From the NCBI GenBank assembly GCA_902729315.2, contig LR746272.1, forward strand, positions 9,542,327 to 9,606,326: a stretch of DNA of 64,000 bases, in the 5' to 3' direction. Position 1 is the stretch's first letter; each line of letters starts with the position of its first letter. A program made the position numbers and the translations under genes. The notes under the pieces were generated by a model, which saw only the letters and a list, made by a program, of their open reading frames with translations, was not told the DNA's origin and searched no databases. Source of the DNA: Spirodela intermedia (lineage: Eukaryota; Streptophyta; Magnoliopsida; Alismatales; Araceae). Positions 21,549 to 33,088 of the stretch are shown here, piece by piece.

Positions 21549-22178
21549 ATTGTAGTAAAGTAGGGTTTAATGCTACCGTCGCAGCATGCAGAAAGCAGTT
21601 CTCGCCGAACTTTGATTTTGTTCTTGCGCAGATCCGTCCCTGAGTGATCACTATCACCGGTAGACCGCGAGGACCTTCTCAACGAACCACCATTTATTGG
21701 ACTCTGGGAGCTCAGAGATTTTGCCATGGTCGATCGCCCAAGGGTGATTCTAAAAGCATCGAAGAGGCAGGAAGATCATCCCAACTAGGCGACGAATTGG
21801 GAAATAAAAAAATGATTCTCTCACGAATAACCCTTGGGGATCTCGGGGGAATGCAAACCAGATGACCGCACAATCAACCGGAAAGTTTTTCAAAGGGTCG
21901 CGTGGCTCCCCGAAGAAGCTTACCATGCCGGAAGTGATGTCCACCTAGCACGACCCGATGAAGATCGAAATGAGAACCACCAGCATAGCCACCACCACAG
22001 CTCCATTCGTGATCCTGTGCATCACGGCAGAGAGTCCTGAGAAGGAAGCGAAGAGGCGAGGATGTCACCATCACTACAACCGATCTGCTTCCACGATCCC
22101 CTTTTTTGGATTCTGGGCGGGAAAGAGCGAAGGTCGTGTCTTCTTCTGCTACGCTGTCTCCTTTTAACTCAAAAAGAA

Positions 22179-22185
<7 letters not shown>

Positions 22186-22254
<69 letters not shown>
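22186..22254. repeat. (GA)n microsatellite
   Basis: A nearly perfect GA run of about 34 repeats lies 480 bp upstream of the PRP22 start codon. It produces artefactual Arg-Glu repeat open frames. Confidence 0.97.
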
Positions 22255-22255
<1 letters not shown>

Positions 22256-22731
22256 GTGTACCGTTTTGATTGGGTATCATCAACGACTCCAGGAAAATGG
22301 GCTCATATCTTTTGTCTAGGCCCATTAGGGTTCAGTTCAGCCCACCATATTTTTAGGTATCTCGTCATTTTATTGTGTGATACGGTTATTCAGGTGATAC
22401 GGGCCTACCTTTTGAACGACAGTGCATAACGGGCCAGATAATATGGGCCTCTAGTCGCTAGCCCAATTAGGCATTGCACCGACTCAAGAGGGAGACGTCG
22501 ACGGATCTACACCAGGGGAAGGAGGAGGGTTTATCAGGGCGAATTGGGGCAACTCCGGTCTCAGTCGCCGGCGATCCCTCACGGTGCTATCAAGAGTTCT
22601 ACCAGCCCTGTGGCGTCCCTCCGCCGGAATATTCCATCTTCGCCGCAACACCGGCGGCCACTCCCTCCCTCGGGGTTCCGATCCATCGCAGGCGCTGTAC
22701 ATCATCTCCGCTCCTCTCTGATATTGCTCCC

Positions 22732-25700
22732 ATGGCGGTGAAGGACGAAGAGGATGAAACGATGAAGACGATGGAGTACCTATCTCTGGTCTCCACGGTC
22801 TGCTCGGAGCTCGAGTCCAACGTCGGATGCGGCGACAAGGTGCTCGCCGAGTTCGTCATCGATCTGGGCCGCAAGTCCACGGCGGTGGAAGAGTTCGATG
22901 CCATGCTCAAGGAGAACGGTGCCGAGATGCCCGACTACTTCGTGCGCAGCCTCCTCACCATCATTCATGCTATCCTCCCCCCGGTCTCCAAGTCCCAGAA
23001 TCTCATGTCCAAGAAGTCCGATGGCGGCAATAAGGGCGGTGCTGGGGGGACTATGTTCTCTAGCCTGGCCATCTCCGACAATCGTGAGCACACTAAAGAT
23101 ATCGAGCGGGAGATAGCGGAGGAAATCAGAGAGAAAGAGGCCCGAAGTCGGGATCGGTATAGAGATGACGATCGAGACCGGCTGCGGGATAGGGATAGAG
23201 ATAGAGAGCGGGACAGGGACAGAGACAGGGACAGAGGGAGAGATTGGGACAGAGACAGAGGTGGCAATAGAGACAGGGACAGAGACGGAGATGGAGACCG
23301 TAGGCGCGACAGGCATCGAGGTCGCGAGAAGGATAGAGATCGTGAGACGGAGATAGACAGATATGGTGATTCTAGGGTTAAGCCAAGGCAAAGGGCGGAG
23401 CATGACGACGACGACGACGATGATTATCGGGAAGGCGGGAGGAACTCTCATTCCAAGGGACATGGTAGAGAAACTAGCGGCGGTGGTGAGCCTGAGCTGT
23501 ATAATGTTTATTCTGGGAGGGTAACGAGGGTCATGGACACAGGTTGCTTCGTGCAATTGAATGATTTCAGGGGGAAAGAAGGTTTGGTTCACGTCTCACA
23601 AATGGCAACCAGGAGAATCGCCAATGCCAAGGAAGTCATAAAGCGTGACCAGGAGGTTTTTGTGAAGGTAATTTCAGTATCGGGGCAGAAGTTGAGTCTG
23701 TCAATGAGGGATGTCGACCAGAAGTCTGGAAAGGACCTGCTTCCAATGAAGAAGAGCTCTGAAGATGATGCTCACAGGGCAAATCCTGCAAGTGGAAATC
23801 AGGGGCCAAGGATGAGGACAGGGCTGTCTGGTATCACAATTGTAGAGGAAGATGATAATGTCCCATCACGACGGCCATTGAAGAGGATGAGTTCTCCAGA
23901 GAAGTGGGAAGCGAAGCAACTTATTGCTTCGGGTGTTCTTAGTGTAGGAGATTATCCAAGTTTTGATGAGGACGGGGACGGGTTGTTGTATCAAGAAGAA
24001 GGGGGAGAGGAGGAGCTAGAGATCGAACTTAATGAAGATGAGCCAGCCTTTTTGCAGGGGCAGACTCGGTATAGCATTGATATGTCACCTATTAAAATTT
24101 TCAAGAATCCTGAGGGATCATTGAGTCGTGCAGCAGCACTTCAGTCAGCTCTGATAAAGGAGAGAAGAGAAGTGCGTGAGCAGCAGCAGCGTACAATGTT
24201 GGATTCAATTCCAAAGGATCTTAACCGTCCGTGGGAAGATCCTATGCCTGAAACTGGGGAGCGTCATCTTGCCCAGGAGCTGAGGGGTGTTGGCTTATCT
24301 GCTTATGATATGCCAGAGTGGAAAAAAGATGCATATGGGAAAGCTTTGACTTTTGGGCAAAGATCAAAGCTTTCCATTCAGGAACAGAGGCAGAGTCTTC
24401 CTATATACAAGTTGAAGAAAGAGCTGGTCCAGGCTGTTCATGATAACCAGGTACTTGTTGTGATCGGTGAAACAGGCTCTGGGAAGACAACGCAGGTTAC
24501 ACAATATTTGGCAGAAGCCGGCTACACCACAAGAGGGAAGATAGGATGTACACAGCCTCGTAGAGTCGCTGCAATGTCTGTTGCCAAGAGGGTGGCAGAG
24601 GAATTTGGGTGCCGCTTAGGGGAAGAAGTGGGCTATGCTATTCGATTTGAAGATTGTACCGGGCCGGAGACAGTGATAAAGTATATGACAGATGGTATGC
24701 TTCTTAGGGAAATTTTGGTTGATGACACTCTCTCCCAGTATTCCGTTGTTATGTTGGATGAAGCTCATGAAAGGACCATCCACACGGACGTCCTTTTTGG
24801 ATTGCTAAAACAGCTGGTGAAACGGAGGCCTGACCTTCGTCTGATCGTCACCTCTGCCACATTGGATGCAGAGAAATTCTCTGGGTACTTTTTTAACTGT
24901 AATATCTTTACTATACCTGGTAGAACATTTCCTGTAGAGATACTGTACACCAAACAGCCCGAAAGTGACTATTTAGATGCATCACTGATCACTGTCCTTC
25001 AGATACACTTGTCAGAGCCTGAAGGTGACATCCTTCTCTTTCTAACGGGACAGGAGGAGATTGATCATGCATGTCAATGCCTTTATGAGAGGATGAAGGG
25101 ACTGGGAAAGAATGTGCCAGAATTGATAATTTTGCCCGTCTACAGTGCTCTCCCTAGTGAAATGCAGTCAAGGATTTTTGATCCTGCACCTCCAGGGAAA
25201 AGGAAAGTGGTTGTGGCTACAAATATTGCTGAGGCTTCTTTGACTATTGATGGAATATTTTATGTCATTGATCCTGGTTTTGCAAAGCAGAATGTTTATA
25301 ATCCTAAGAGAGGCCTAGATTCTCTGGTCATTACTCCCATCTCTCAGGCATCAGCCAAGCAACGAGCTGGCCGTGCTGGTCGTACAGGTCCAGGAAAATG
25401 CTATCGACTTTACACAGAGAGTGCCTACAGAAATGAAATGTCACCGACTTCTGTTCCTGAAATTCAGAGGATCAATCTTGGGCTGACAACGCTGACTATG
25501 AAAGCTATGGGGATTAATGACCTGCTCTCATTTGACTTTATGGATCCTCCCTCTCCTCAAGCACTTGTATCCGCCATGGAGCAGCTATATAGCCTTGGAG
25601 CGTTGGATGAAGAGGGACTCTTGACTAAATTAGGCAGGAAGATGGCTGAATTTCCTCTGGATCCACCATTGTCAAAGATGCTCCTTGCAAGTGTGGACCT

Positions 25701-27297
25701 TGGCTGTAGTGATGAGATTTTGACTATCATAGCAATGATTCAAACGGGGAATATATTTTATAGACCCAGGGAGAAGCAGGCACAAGCAGACCAGAAAAGA
25801 GCCAAGTTTTTCCAGCCTGAAGGGGATCATTTAACATTACTTGCCGTTTATGAGGCTTGGAAGGCCAAAAACTTTTCTGGGCCTTGGTGCTTTGAGAACT
25901 TTGTTCAGTCTCGTTCTCTTAGGAGAGCACAAGATGTTCGAAAGCAGCTGCTCTCTATCATGGATAAGTACGTATCTCTTGCTTACCAAATTGCATTGTA
26001 GTTTTTATTACAACGCTTTTTTTAATTGTCTTGGCTTTCCCTAGTTTTTTACTGGACATTTTTCGCTAGTGCTTTGTCCCTTCTCGATTTTTTCCTGCTT
26101 TACTTTTCTTCTCTTTTCTCAGATGGATTATTAATTCCCATTTACGTAAGCAAAATTACTCTCTACAATCTGTAATTTTGGTGTAGCTAAAACTAGGCTT
26201 TAGTTCTCTACATTCTCTTGTAAATTGACGTATCTACCCTTCATGTGCCCCTGTATCCCCATGCTTGTGTTCAACCAGCCCTTCTTTTTTTTTCTCAGCT
26301 AATGATGGATGTCACCACGCTTGGCTTACACTTCATTACGTTTCTATATTAAATCTGTAATACTGAATTTCCCTAGACATTATAACTTTTCTGGTGACTC
26401 TTGCTTTGATTGAAGATTACCGCACCTGTAACTCCCATTACAGAAACGTCTTTGCCTTCATTCTTTACCTTTGCCGTTGATATTCTGTAAGCCATATACA
26501 GCACGAAAGGAGTGGAGTGTTTACCTATGCATTCATAAAGGCTGTGTTGGTGCCAACAGAACCTCTTATAATAGTGTAAGCGTCGTATATGGCAGTAGCA
26601 ACAGTGTGAGCTAGCTTTGCAAGTCGGACGAATGCTCAATTGTACCTTAAGAAACCTATTTCTAACGTTTGCCATTAATTTATCCCATATAAGCCTTTTA
26701 CTTCCGATTATTTGTATATATATGTGTATAAATATAATGCTTGGATACGCATGCATTCCTTCGCGTGATAAATTTTCGTCCTATGCAGTATATATTCTTT
26801 TTGTCTTAATAGTTTATCTCATCTTCTCTGTAAGAAATATCACGAAGATTACCAGCAACCGATATGACTATGTTTTACATCGCTATTTTTTTCTTTCTTT
26901 CAGGTATAAATTAGATGTGATGAGTGCCGGCAAGAATTTTACAAAGATAAGGAAGGCGATTACGGCGGGGTTCTTCTTTCATTCAGCTAGAAAGGATCCT
27001 CAGGAGGGCTACAGGACATTGGTCGAAAACCAGCCAGTTTACATCCATCCGAGCAGTGCTCTGTTTCAAAGACAGCCAGACTGGGTCATCTACCACGAGC
27101 TCGTGATGACCACCAAGGAGTACATGCGTGAGGTCACAGTTATCGACCCTAAGTGGCTGGTAGAGCTGGCGCCTAGATTTTTCAAGGCCGCCGATCCAAC
27201 AAAGATGAGCAAGCGCAAGCGGCAAGAGCGCATCGAACCACTCTACGACAGATACCATGAACCCAACTCTTGGCGGCTGAGCAAGCGCCGTGCTTGA
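22732..27297 (+). CDS. PRP22: DEAH-box splicing helicase PRP22/DHX8
   Basis: This encodes an ATP-dependent DEAH RNA helicase of 1209 residues that releases spliced mRNA from the spliceosome. Exons are 22732-25967 and 26904-27297; the junction AA|GTACGT to TTTCAG|G restores [15 protein letters not shown]. The N-terminal domain starts [15 protein letters not shown]. An Arg-Asp/Arg-Glu repeat region covers residues about 137-215. An S1 RNA-binding domain begins near 255 ([20 protein letters not shown]). Helicase motifs follow: [10 protein letters not shown] near 578, [11 protein letters not shown] near 675, SAT near 708 and [20 protein letters not shown] near 875. The C-terminal DHX8-type end includes [18 protein letters not shown] and [16 protein letters not shown]. 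The ATG at 22732 is the first in this open frame. Length matches plant PRP22. Only one intron interrupts the coding region. Confidence 0.96.
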
Positions 27298-28006
27298 GTT
27301 ATATAAACCTGGAGTCGGTTCAAGCGCTTCCGGTTCCTCCAGCTCAAGAAGTCTCACGGACCGCAAGCCGCGCGCTCTTGTGGGTGCTCCATGGTCGACA
27401 GGCAAAGTCGGTCCGCCTCTTCTGATGTGTGTGTATATCTGCCTCGTTTGACTTGTTCGTTCCTGCATTTATTAACGCTCAGTTATTGCTGTAGTTTTGG
27501 GACACGTTGAGCCATCGAAGCAGATCCAGACCATGCTCACGTTTTTCAGACATATATATATGGCTGCGAGCTTCTTCAGATATTTTCAGGTATGCAAGAG
27601 TATGCTGTCGTCTAAGCTTCGGATCAATTTTCAGGATGACCATCCTGCTTGCGTTTATTTGAGATGAACCGGACGCAGAGCTTTAAGACAGAAGAAAGGC
27701 CGATGTTGTATCTCGTCTCCTATGAGATCATACAAAGGTGGGTGGGGGTGGGGGGCCAAACTTCTTCACTTCGGTGGCAGAGATTTTCAGAGCTGGATGG
27801 ATGGCGTAGGCGCCGGAGGGGATTCGAGGGTTGGCTCGCCACCCCGGTTGATATATCATTAGAACTGAGACGATCAGCGGTGGTAGCAGGGGGAGGAGAG
27901 CGCCAGGTCCGTGCTGATGGTGCAGCTCCATCCTCCCGACCGCTCACCTGATTCCCACGCGGCCGCCTTCGCGCCGCCGCGTGCGGGCCCGGAGGACCCC
28001 TCCTTT
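27298..28006. other. Convergent 3' flanks of PRP22 and DYAD
   Basis: This holds the PRP22 3' UTR and, on the minus strand, the DYAD 3' region. A minus-strand AAAAG acceptor-like site near 28012 could add an alternative last exon to DYAD, but the encoded tail is not recognisable. No independent gene is seen. Confidence 0.45.
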
Positions 28007-28050
28007 TCAGGAAAGCAAAGAGTGTGTGTGTGTGAGAGAGAGCGAGCGAG

Positions 28051-28081
<31 letters not shown>

Positions 28082-29112
28082 GGAGGGAGAGGCGCGCACC
28101 TTCGTGTGAGAGGGGAGGGATGGGGAGCAGAGGTTGTCGGAGCTGTCGGTCCTCTCGACGGAGAGGACCTGGTGGGGCGGGTGAGGCCGCGGGGCCACGA
28201 CGACGACTTGGGCGCGCGGGGCGGCAGCGGCTGGCGAGACGGGGAGGAGGATCGGTCTGGGCGGCGACGTGGCGGAGGAAGCCGAGTGGGGCGTCGGGGG
28301 AACCCCCGAGGGCTCCTCTGCGGCGACGGCGACGCTCGGCGACGACATGATGCTGCTGCCGTTGCCGGCGCTGGGGCAGATCCCCGAGCCGCCCGTCATA
28401 TTCGGCCACAGGAATGTCCCCTGCGGCTTGCATATCCTGAACCCACTCCGCCGTACCATCCTGCCACAGCCGCCCCTCTCGCCGCCGTCGCCCGGCGCCA
28501 CCGCCGTCACGGCGCTCTTCTCCTCCCTCTCTTTCTCCAGGTCTTTCTTTTCCTTCTCCAACTTCAGCAGTCGCAGCTCTTCCTGCACCACCAGGGTGAA
28601 ATTCCCACTCAGCGGAATCGATGCTAGCTGGGAGGAATTTGGGGACTCTGTTCTTGAGCAATGGAGTTTTCTCTCTCACCTGCATCGCCTGCAAGCTCCT
28701 CCCCATCGCCGTCACCTGCTCCTCCAGCTTGGCATTCGACTTTGTCAAGCTCTCGTAGCTCTCCTGGGCAAAAAAGAGGGCAAGTTTCTTTACGGGAAAT
28801 AACTAAAATGTGCTCGCAGCTCTTGATTTGGCTTTGCCGTCATTCCTCGTCCCCGCCCCTCCCTCTTTTTTTTCCTTCCTGTAAGTTGATAAGGAGAAGA
28901 GAGCGGTATTTGGGTTATCATGTTACTAACCTGAAGTTCAAGAATGCCGGTAGCATCACTTCGCGTTTGGGCGTCTTGCACCTCCTTCTCCTGAAGCTTG
29001 AGAGATCGTAACCAGTCGATCTCCCTTTTCAGAGCCATTATCCAATTGGACAGGCAAAATAAACCAAAGTTAGTGCCTCGTATCGAATAAATGACGAACG
29101 GAGGGTAGAGAG

Positions 29113-29163
<51 letters not shown>

Positions 29164-31272
29164 TCTAAGATCGTCAAGTTCTCCCTTCAAAAGGTCGACC
29201 TCTTTCCCGCACACGACGCCGTATGGAGAGATGGAGTCCCCGGGCTTCCATCCTGGGGGGGGGAGCCAGAAAGGGTCCATCACCCCAGCAGTCCTCCGCA
29301 ATTCCTGCAGTTCGGCGGCCTCCAGCCAATACTCCATCGCACCCTCCGGGTTGTGGCGCCTTCGGAAACGCTCCTTGCCCTCCGAGACCACCTTGCCCGC
29401 CATGTGTTTCAGGAGATGATCGAGTAGGCCCGTGTCCCCGATATGCTTCCTCGCTTCCTCCCTCAGCTCCGGCCGCAGTATGGGGTTCCCAAGTGCGGCC
29501 CCCTTCTCTTTCATGATCTCCAATAGCTTCAGCTCCGCCGCACGGTATCTACACCTCAGAAAGAGAGAAGGCAGTCGGTCAGTCCACTGCGTTCAAAGTA
29601 TCTACACCGCCGATTGTCTTCGTTGATCTAACCCGGGCGAAGAGGAGGGTGAGGAAAAAAACAGGAGATCTCTGGTCGCTAACCTTTCTGAGGACCACCG
29701 GTCCTTGGGAGCCTTGAAGACCTTGCGGTCGCTTGCCCCTCCCCTATCCAGTTTCGCTTTCTTTAAGCTCTTCTCTTCCTTCTTTCTCTTCTTCTTCCGG
29801 ACAATCTCGCGTATCCTCTTCCTCCCAACGGCCCCACACTGCGCGACCATCTCTTCTTCCTTGAGAACAGCCCCAAGTGACGAGCTCTCCTCCCTGTGAC
29901 GACCAATGTACTTGATCTTGCGCCTCACGCCCCAGCCGATCGCCCCAGAACGCTTCAGGATGAGGAGGCACGACTCCGCTGGGATCATCCCACCTTCGTC
30001 TTCCTCCTGCTCGTCTGCTGCCGCAGTGAGTGGGATGGATTCAGGTTCATCCTCCTCCTTGGGAGCCACTAACCAGAAGCGCTCCAGGTGAGCCTCTCCC
30101 TCCACCTCCGTGGAGGGAATCAGTCGGCTGAGTATCTTGCTGGCACGGTCGAAGCCCATCACGAACTGCTCGTCCAGTTCCGGGTGCTGCGGTGGTGGCA
30201 TCGCCTCTGCTTCAACGGCAATCTTCTCGTTTCCAAAGTACTTACGCAGAGAGAATGCGCTGGGGAAACTAACGGTCACATTTAATCTCGTCTTCTCGCT
30301 GACCTGCGGCCAATCCCAACAAAGAAAGATTCTCAGTGAAACAGATTTAACTCTAGGAGTTAAATGCCCTCATTAAATCTGAAGTCATCCAACGATATCT
30401 CACGTACAAACCTTGACGACGCGGACATCCTTCAGGTGAATCGGGGATTTAGGCAGAAGCTGCCCGTGGTCGATCTCGTAAAACATGCCTACTTCGAACA
30501 TCTCTGAAACAGATGAACAAACAAAGTCATTTGTAATGCGTTTCCCGCTAGTTGAGGGTGGGTTTGATGAATTAGGGACGACAGATGAACAAATGGGAAT
30601 CAGCAACACTTACAAATCCGATCACCCAGATGAGTGACCGGAGTGGAATGCATGTGGAAGAGTTTTAACAGCCGACACGGTATCACCATTCTCGAGGGAA
30701 CAAAAGCAGCATTTACCCAGATGCTGTAGAGGGGGGAGGGGAGCGGTGCACTGGTAGTGACGGTGGGACGTACCGCAGTTCAGTGCATGTGGCGGATAGA
30801 CCGTATAATCCGTGCCGGGTTGCAGGGTTTGTCTGGTCTGGGGCGGCGATGGCTTCTGGGCGATGGGATCCACTGGGGAATTTCTTTTCGAGTAGTAGTA
30901 CTTCAGGTCCTGCGGAAATAGAGGAATAAAACAGGTTTGTCTCTTTTATATTCTTAAACAGACAAAGAACCGAGAAAAGCTGCACATGAACGATGACATG
31001 CTCCGCCCTAGATTATCGTGTTCATCGTCATCATCATCATCGAAAAGCCTCTTCCCACTCTTTCCACCAGACCACACGAGCCCATAGCCTACTGACATTC
31101 TGCTACAATTAATGCATACGTATATATTATCGCCGGATATATCTACGTATATCACGTGGGGGAAGGGAGGGGTTGGGAGAGAGAGAGAGAGATGTAGGTT
31201 TCCATTCCGGGTAAAGGAGTATACCGAAGTCGGCTCAGCAGTAATCGCCGATTTGTCATCGGGAGCTTCCAT
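28007..31272 (-). CDS. Meiotic regulator DYAD/SWI1/AMEIOTIC1
   Basis: This is the plant-specific nuclear protein needed for meiotic entry, sister cohesion and early prophase (DYAD/SWITCH1 in Arabidopsis, AM1 in grasses). Exons: 31225-31272, 30774-30909, 30412-30503, 29684-30303, 29162-29548, 28931-29024, 28680-28763 and 28007-28582, about 678 residues with all phases consistent. Family blocks are FYEIDHGQLLPKSPIHLKDV, LDEQFVMGFDRASKIL, RPELREEARKHIGDTGLLDH, FRRRHNPEGAMEYWLEAAEL, LPPPGWKPGDS, a coiled coil across exons 5-8, and FRICKPQGTFLWP. A basic lysine-rich patch (REIVRKKKRKKEEK) looks like a nuclear signal. The exon 5 donor is GTCTCT directly followed by a (CT)n tract. The last residues ([18 protein letters not shown]) are microsatellite-encoded, so the true end may differ by splicing. 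Exon 1 is short and the least certain 5' element. Confidence 0.9.
29115..29160. repeat. (GA)n microsatellite touching a DYAD splice donor
   Basis: A pure GA run of about 23 repeats on the plus strand ends at the base adjoining DYAD exon 5. On the transcript it forms a (CU)n tract starting at the +2/+3 intron positions. Confidence 0.95.
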
Positions 31273-33088
31273 GGGGGAGGCCCTGCAAATATCCAGATCT
31301 ATTAAAAAATGATGGAAGAACTAAAAGCGGAATCAACAGAATTATGCGATCTTCATAACTGATTCAGACTTTCGGGAAAATGAAGATCGCACGTTTTCAG
31401 GGTATGCAGTCTCAGCATCTGTGCGCTTACGACCGACAGGAGGAATCAATGACAGGGTGATCTTGTCGTTAGGAGAATCAAGACGTGCGCCATTGGAAGA
31501 AAAAGATCTGGCCTTCGTTTTCAAATATTAGCAAAGAGAATACTCATGCAGTGGTTTAAAACAAGATGAAGATGTATTCTGTGGGCCTTTAAGAAGAAAA
31601 TAGTTTGGATAAAACGGTTCTCGATGAGCAACTACACGTAGCTATGATCTATTGGATTTTCTTGGCGGATAGCTTACGGTCTAAGGGAGAACGGCGATGA
31701 AGAAACTATTCTCTTACAATAATTTCAAGAAGGCGAATGAAAGCAGTACGATCGAGAATTCTTGTACGGTTGAATTCAAACTGAAGACAGAAACTGATGA
31801 TCAGGTGGTTGAAATCTCGGAAACAAAGATTTATCAAAAGGTGCAGCAATTCTAAACAAAGCGGGAAAAGGATCACGAGAAGGAAGTGGTAGGAAGCAGG
31901 AAAGACAACATGCCTTCTTCCGAGAAGGATGCCGTGGGTTCTCCCGGAAAGATCGTTCCAATGCGCGAAACACCCTACACTGAGAAAGATCGTTACAATA
32001 ATTCCCGGAGATTCTCGGAGGTAAGCAGATGACGATGGTGAACAGACGAGAATGGTCCCGTCCCACTCCGCCCAAGAAAATCCGATCCGTCGTCGAGACT
32101 GAACCGAGTGACCCCCGAGGCGCATCCGAGGCGGCAGCAGCAGCAGCAGCAGCAGCAGTCACAAATGAAACAGCTCAGAGAAACGAGGATCGCAAAAAAG
32201 AAGGTCTTGCAATCTTCGTCAACCTACTCAGGCGATTGACGAACTGATGATACTCGACGTATAAAAAGGGCAGATCTCTCGCCTCCTCTCTCCCCCATCT
32301 CCGCCATCAGCAGCCCTCTAAAACCTCCAACCAAAAACCCCCCCCCTCACTGTGCAGTCCCTAGAGAGAGAAACAGTGAGTGTGAGAGAGTACGTGCGTG
32401 GGCAGAATTCGAAAGGGTGAAAGGCTGAGGCCGGGATGATGTCCGTGCATGGCCCGCTGTATACGTCGCCCGATAGATGCCGTAAAATATCATAATACCC
32501 TCATTTATATTCCATATTTACCAATAATGCCACGACTGTTGTAGCTGCTGAAGGTCAGTTATGGACGGCCGGTCCGCCCCCATGGGGAGAATGGTCCTTT
32601 TCTTGCGACAGTGTGGAAGGTGGTTAGTACCGGCAGGAGCAGCATGATTGAAGATCAGAAGCGTGGGACCCACCGTTCTTCCTCCCTCTCCCTACTCTCC
32701 CGCCAATTTCGCCTTCCTCGGGGATTCGAGCTCCATCGCTGCGCACTCATCGTCTGCTGCAAACCAGAGGAGGGAGGAATCGACTGCAACTGCCGGAGGA
32801 TTCCTCCACGTCGATGGCCGCCGGTTGTCTGATTTCCGGTGTTAGATCACGCGTTCGAATTAAAAATGGAGGTGCAGATGATCTACCTCGCCTTCCTCCA
32901 TGGTCGTCTCCGAGTTGAAAACTATGCTTGTGGGGGCAGCAGAGGACAATTGTGGTTGTCGCTGACGTCGGCGGCCATGGCGCCTTGCCGGTGATCAGCT
33001 CTCCTAACTCCTCCGTCCAATGCAGGTCGGAGGATATTAAACTCCGTGTGGCCGATGATCGGAACTCTGCCACGGCCCGGGGACGACG
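31273..33088. other. Intergenic: DYAD 5' flank to the CASP-like gene
   Basis: These divergent genes share about 1.8 kb. It includes a (CAG)n run near 32133-32159, a strong plus-strand TATA box at 32260, and a C-rich then GA-rich stretch at 32336-32400 typical of a 5' UTR. No long open frame follows the TATA box. The 32029-32247 (+) and 31776-32162 (-) frames are driven by the CAG repeat and rejected. Confidence 0.5.
32260..32268 (+). promoter_or_regulatory. Strong TATA box without an obvious coding sequence
   Basis: TATAAAAAG on the plus strand is followed by a pyrimidine-rich leader. The next supported coding start on this strand is the CASP-like ATG, about 820 bp downstream. It could belong to a long-leader CASP-like transcript or to a non-coding RNA. 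Confidence 0.45.

Larger units (their letters stand above)
20164..22731. other. Intergenic: dynein light chain to PRP22
   Basis: No supported gene. It holds a tandem duplication (21193-21548) and a long (GA)n tract (22186-22254). Two minus-strand frames are noted without a call: 21485-21727, starting with an ATG in good context (MAKSLSSQSPINGG), and a 25-residue hydrophobic frame at 21945-22022. The last 260 bp before 22732 are open in the PRP22 frame but contain no ATG. Confidence 0.5.

Noticed and set aside
22186-22430. Arg-Glu repeat frames upstream of PRP22
   Set aside because: These are translations of the GA microsatellite in several frames.
27720-28748. 342-codon minus-strand open frame
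   Set aside because: It overlaps DYAD exons 7 and 8 in a different frame, runs through an intron, and reads low-complexity Arg/Pro/Ser-Leu repeats.
31776-32162. Minus-strand frame starting with a poly-Ala run
   Set aside because: The Ala run is a CAG/CTG repeat, no ATG starts the frame, and nothing after it is recognisable.
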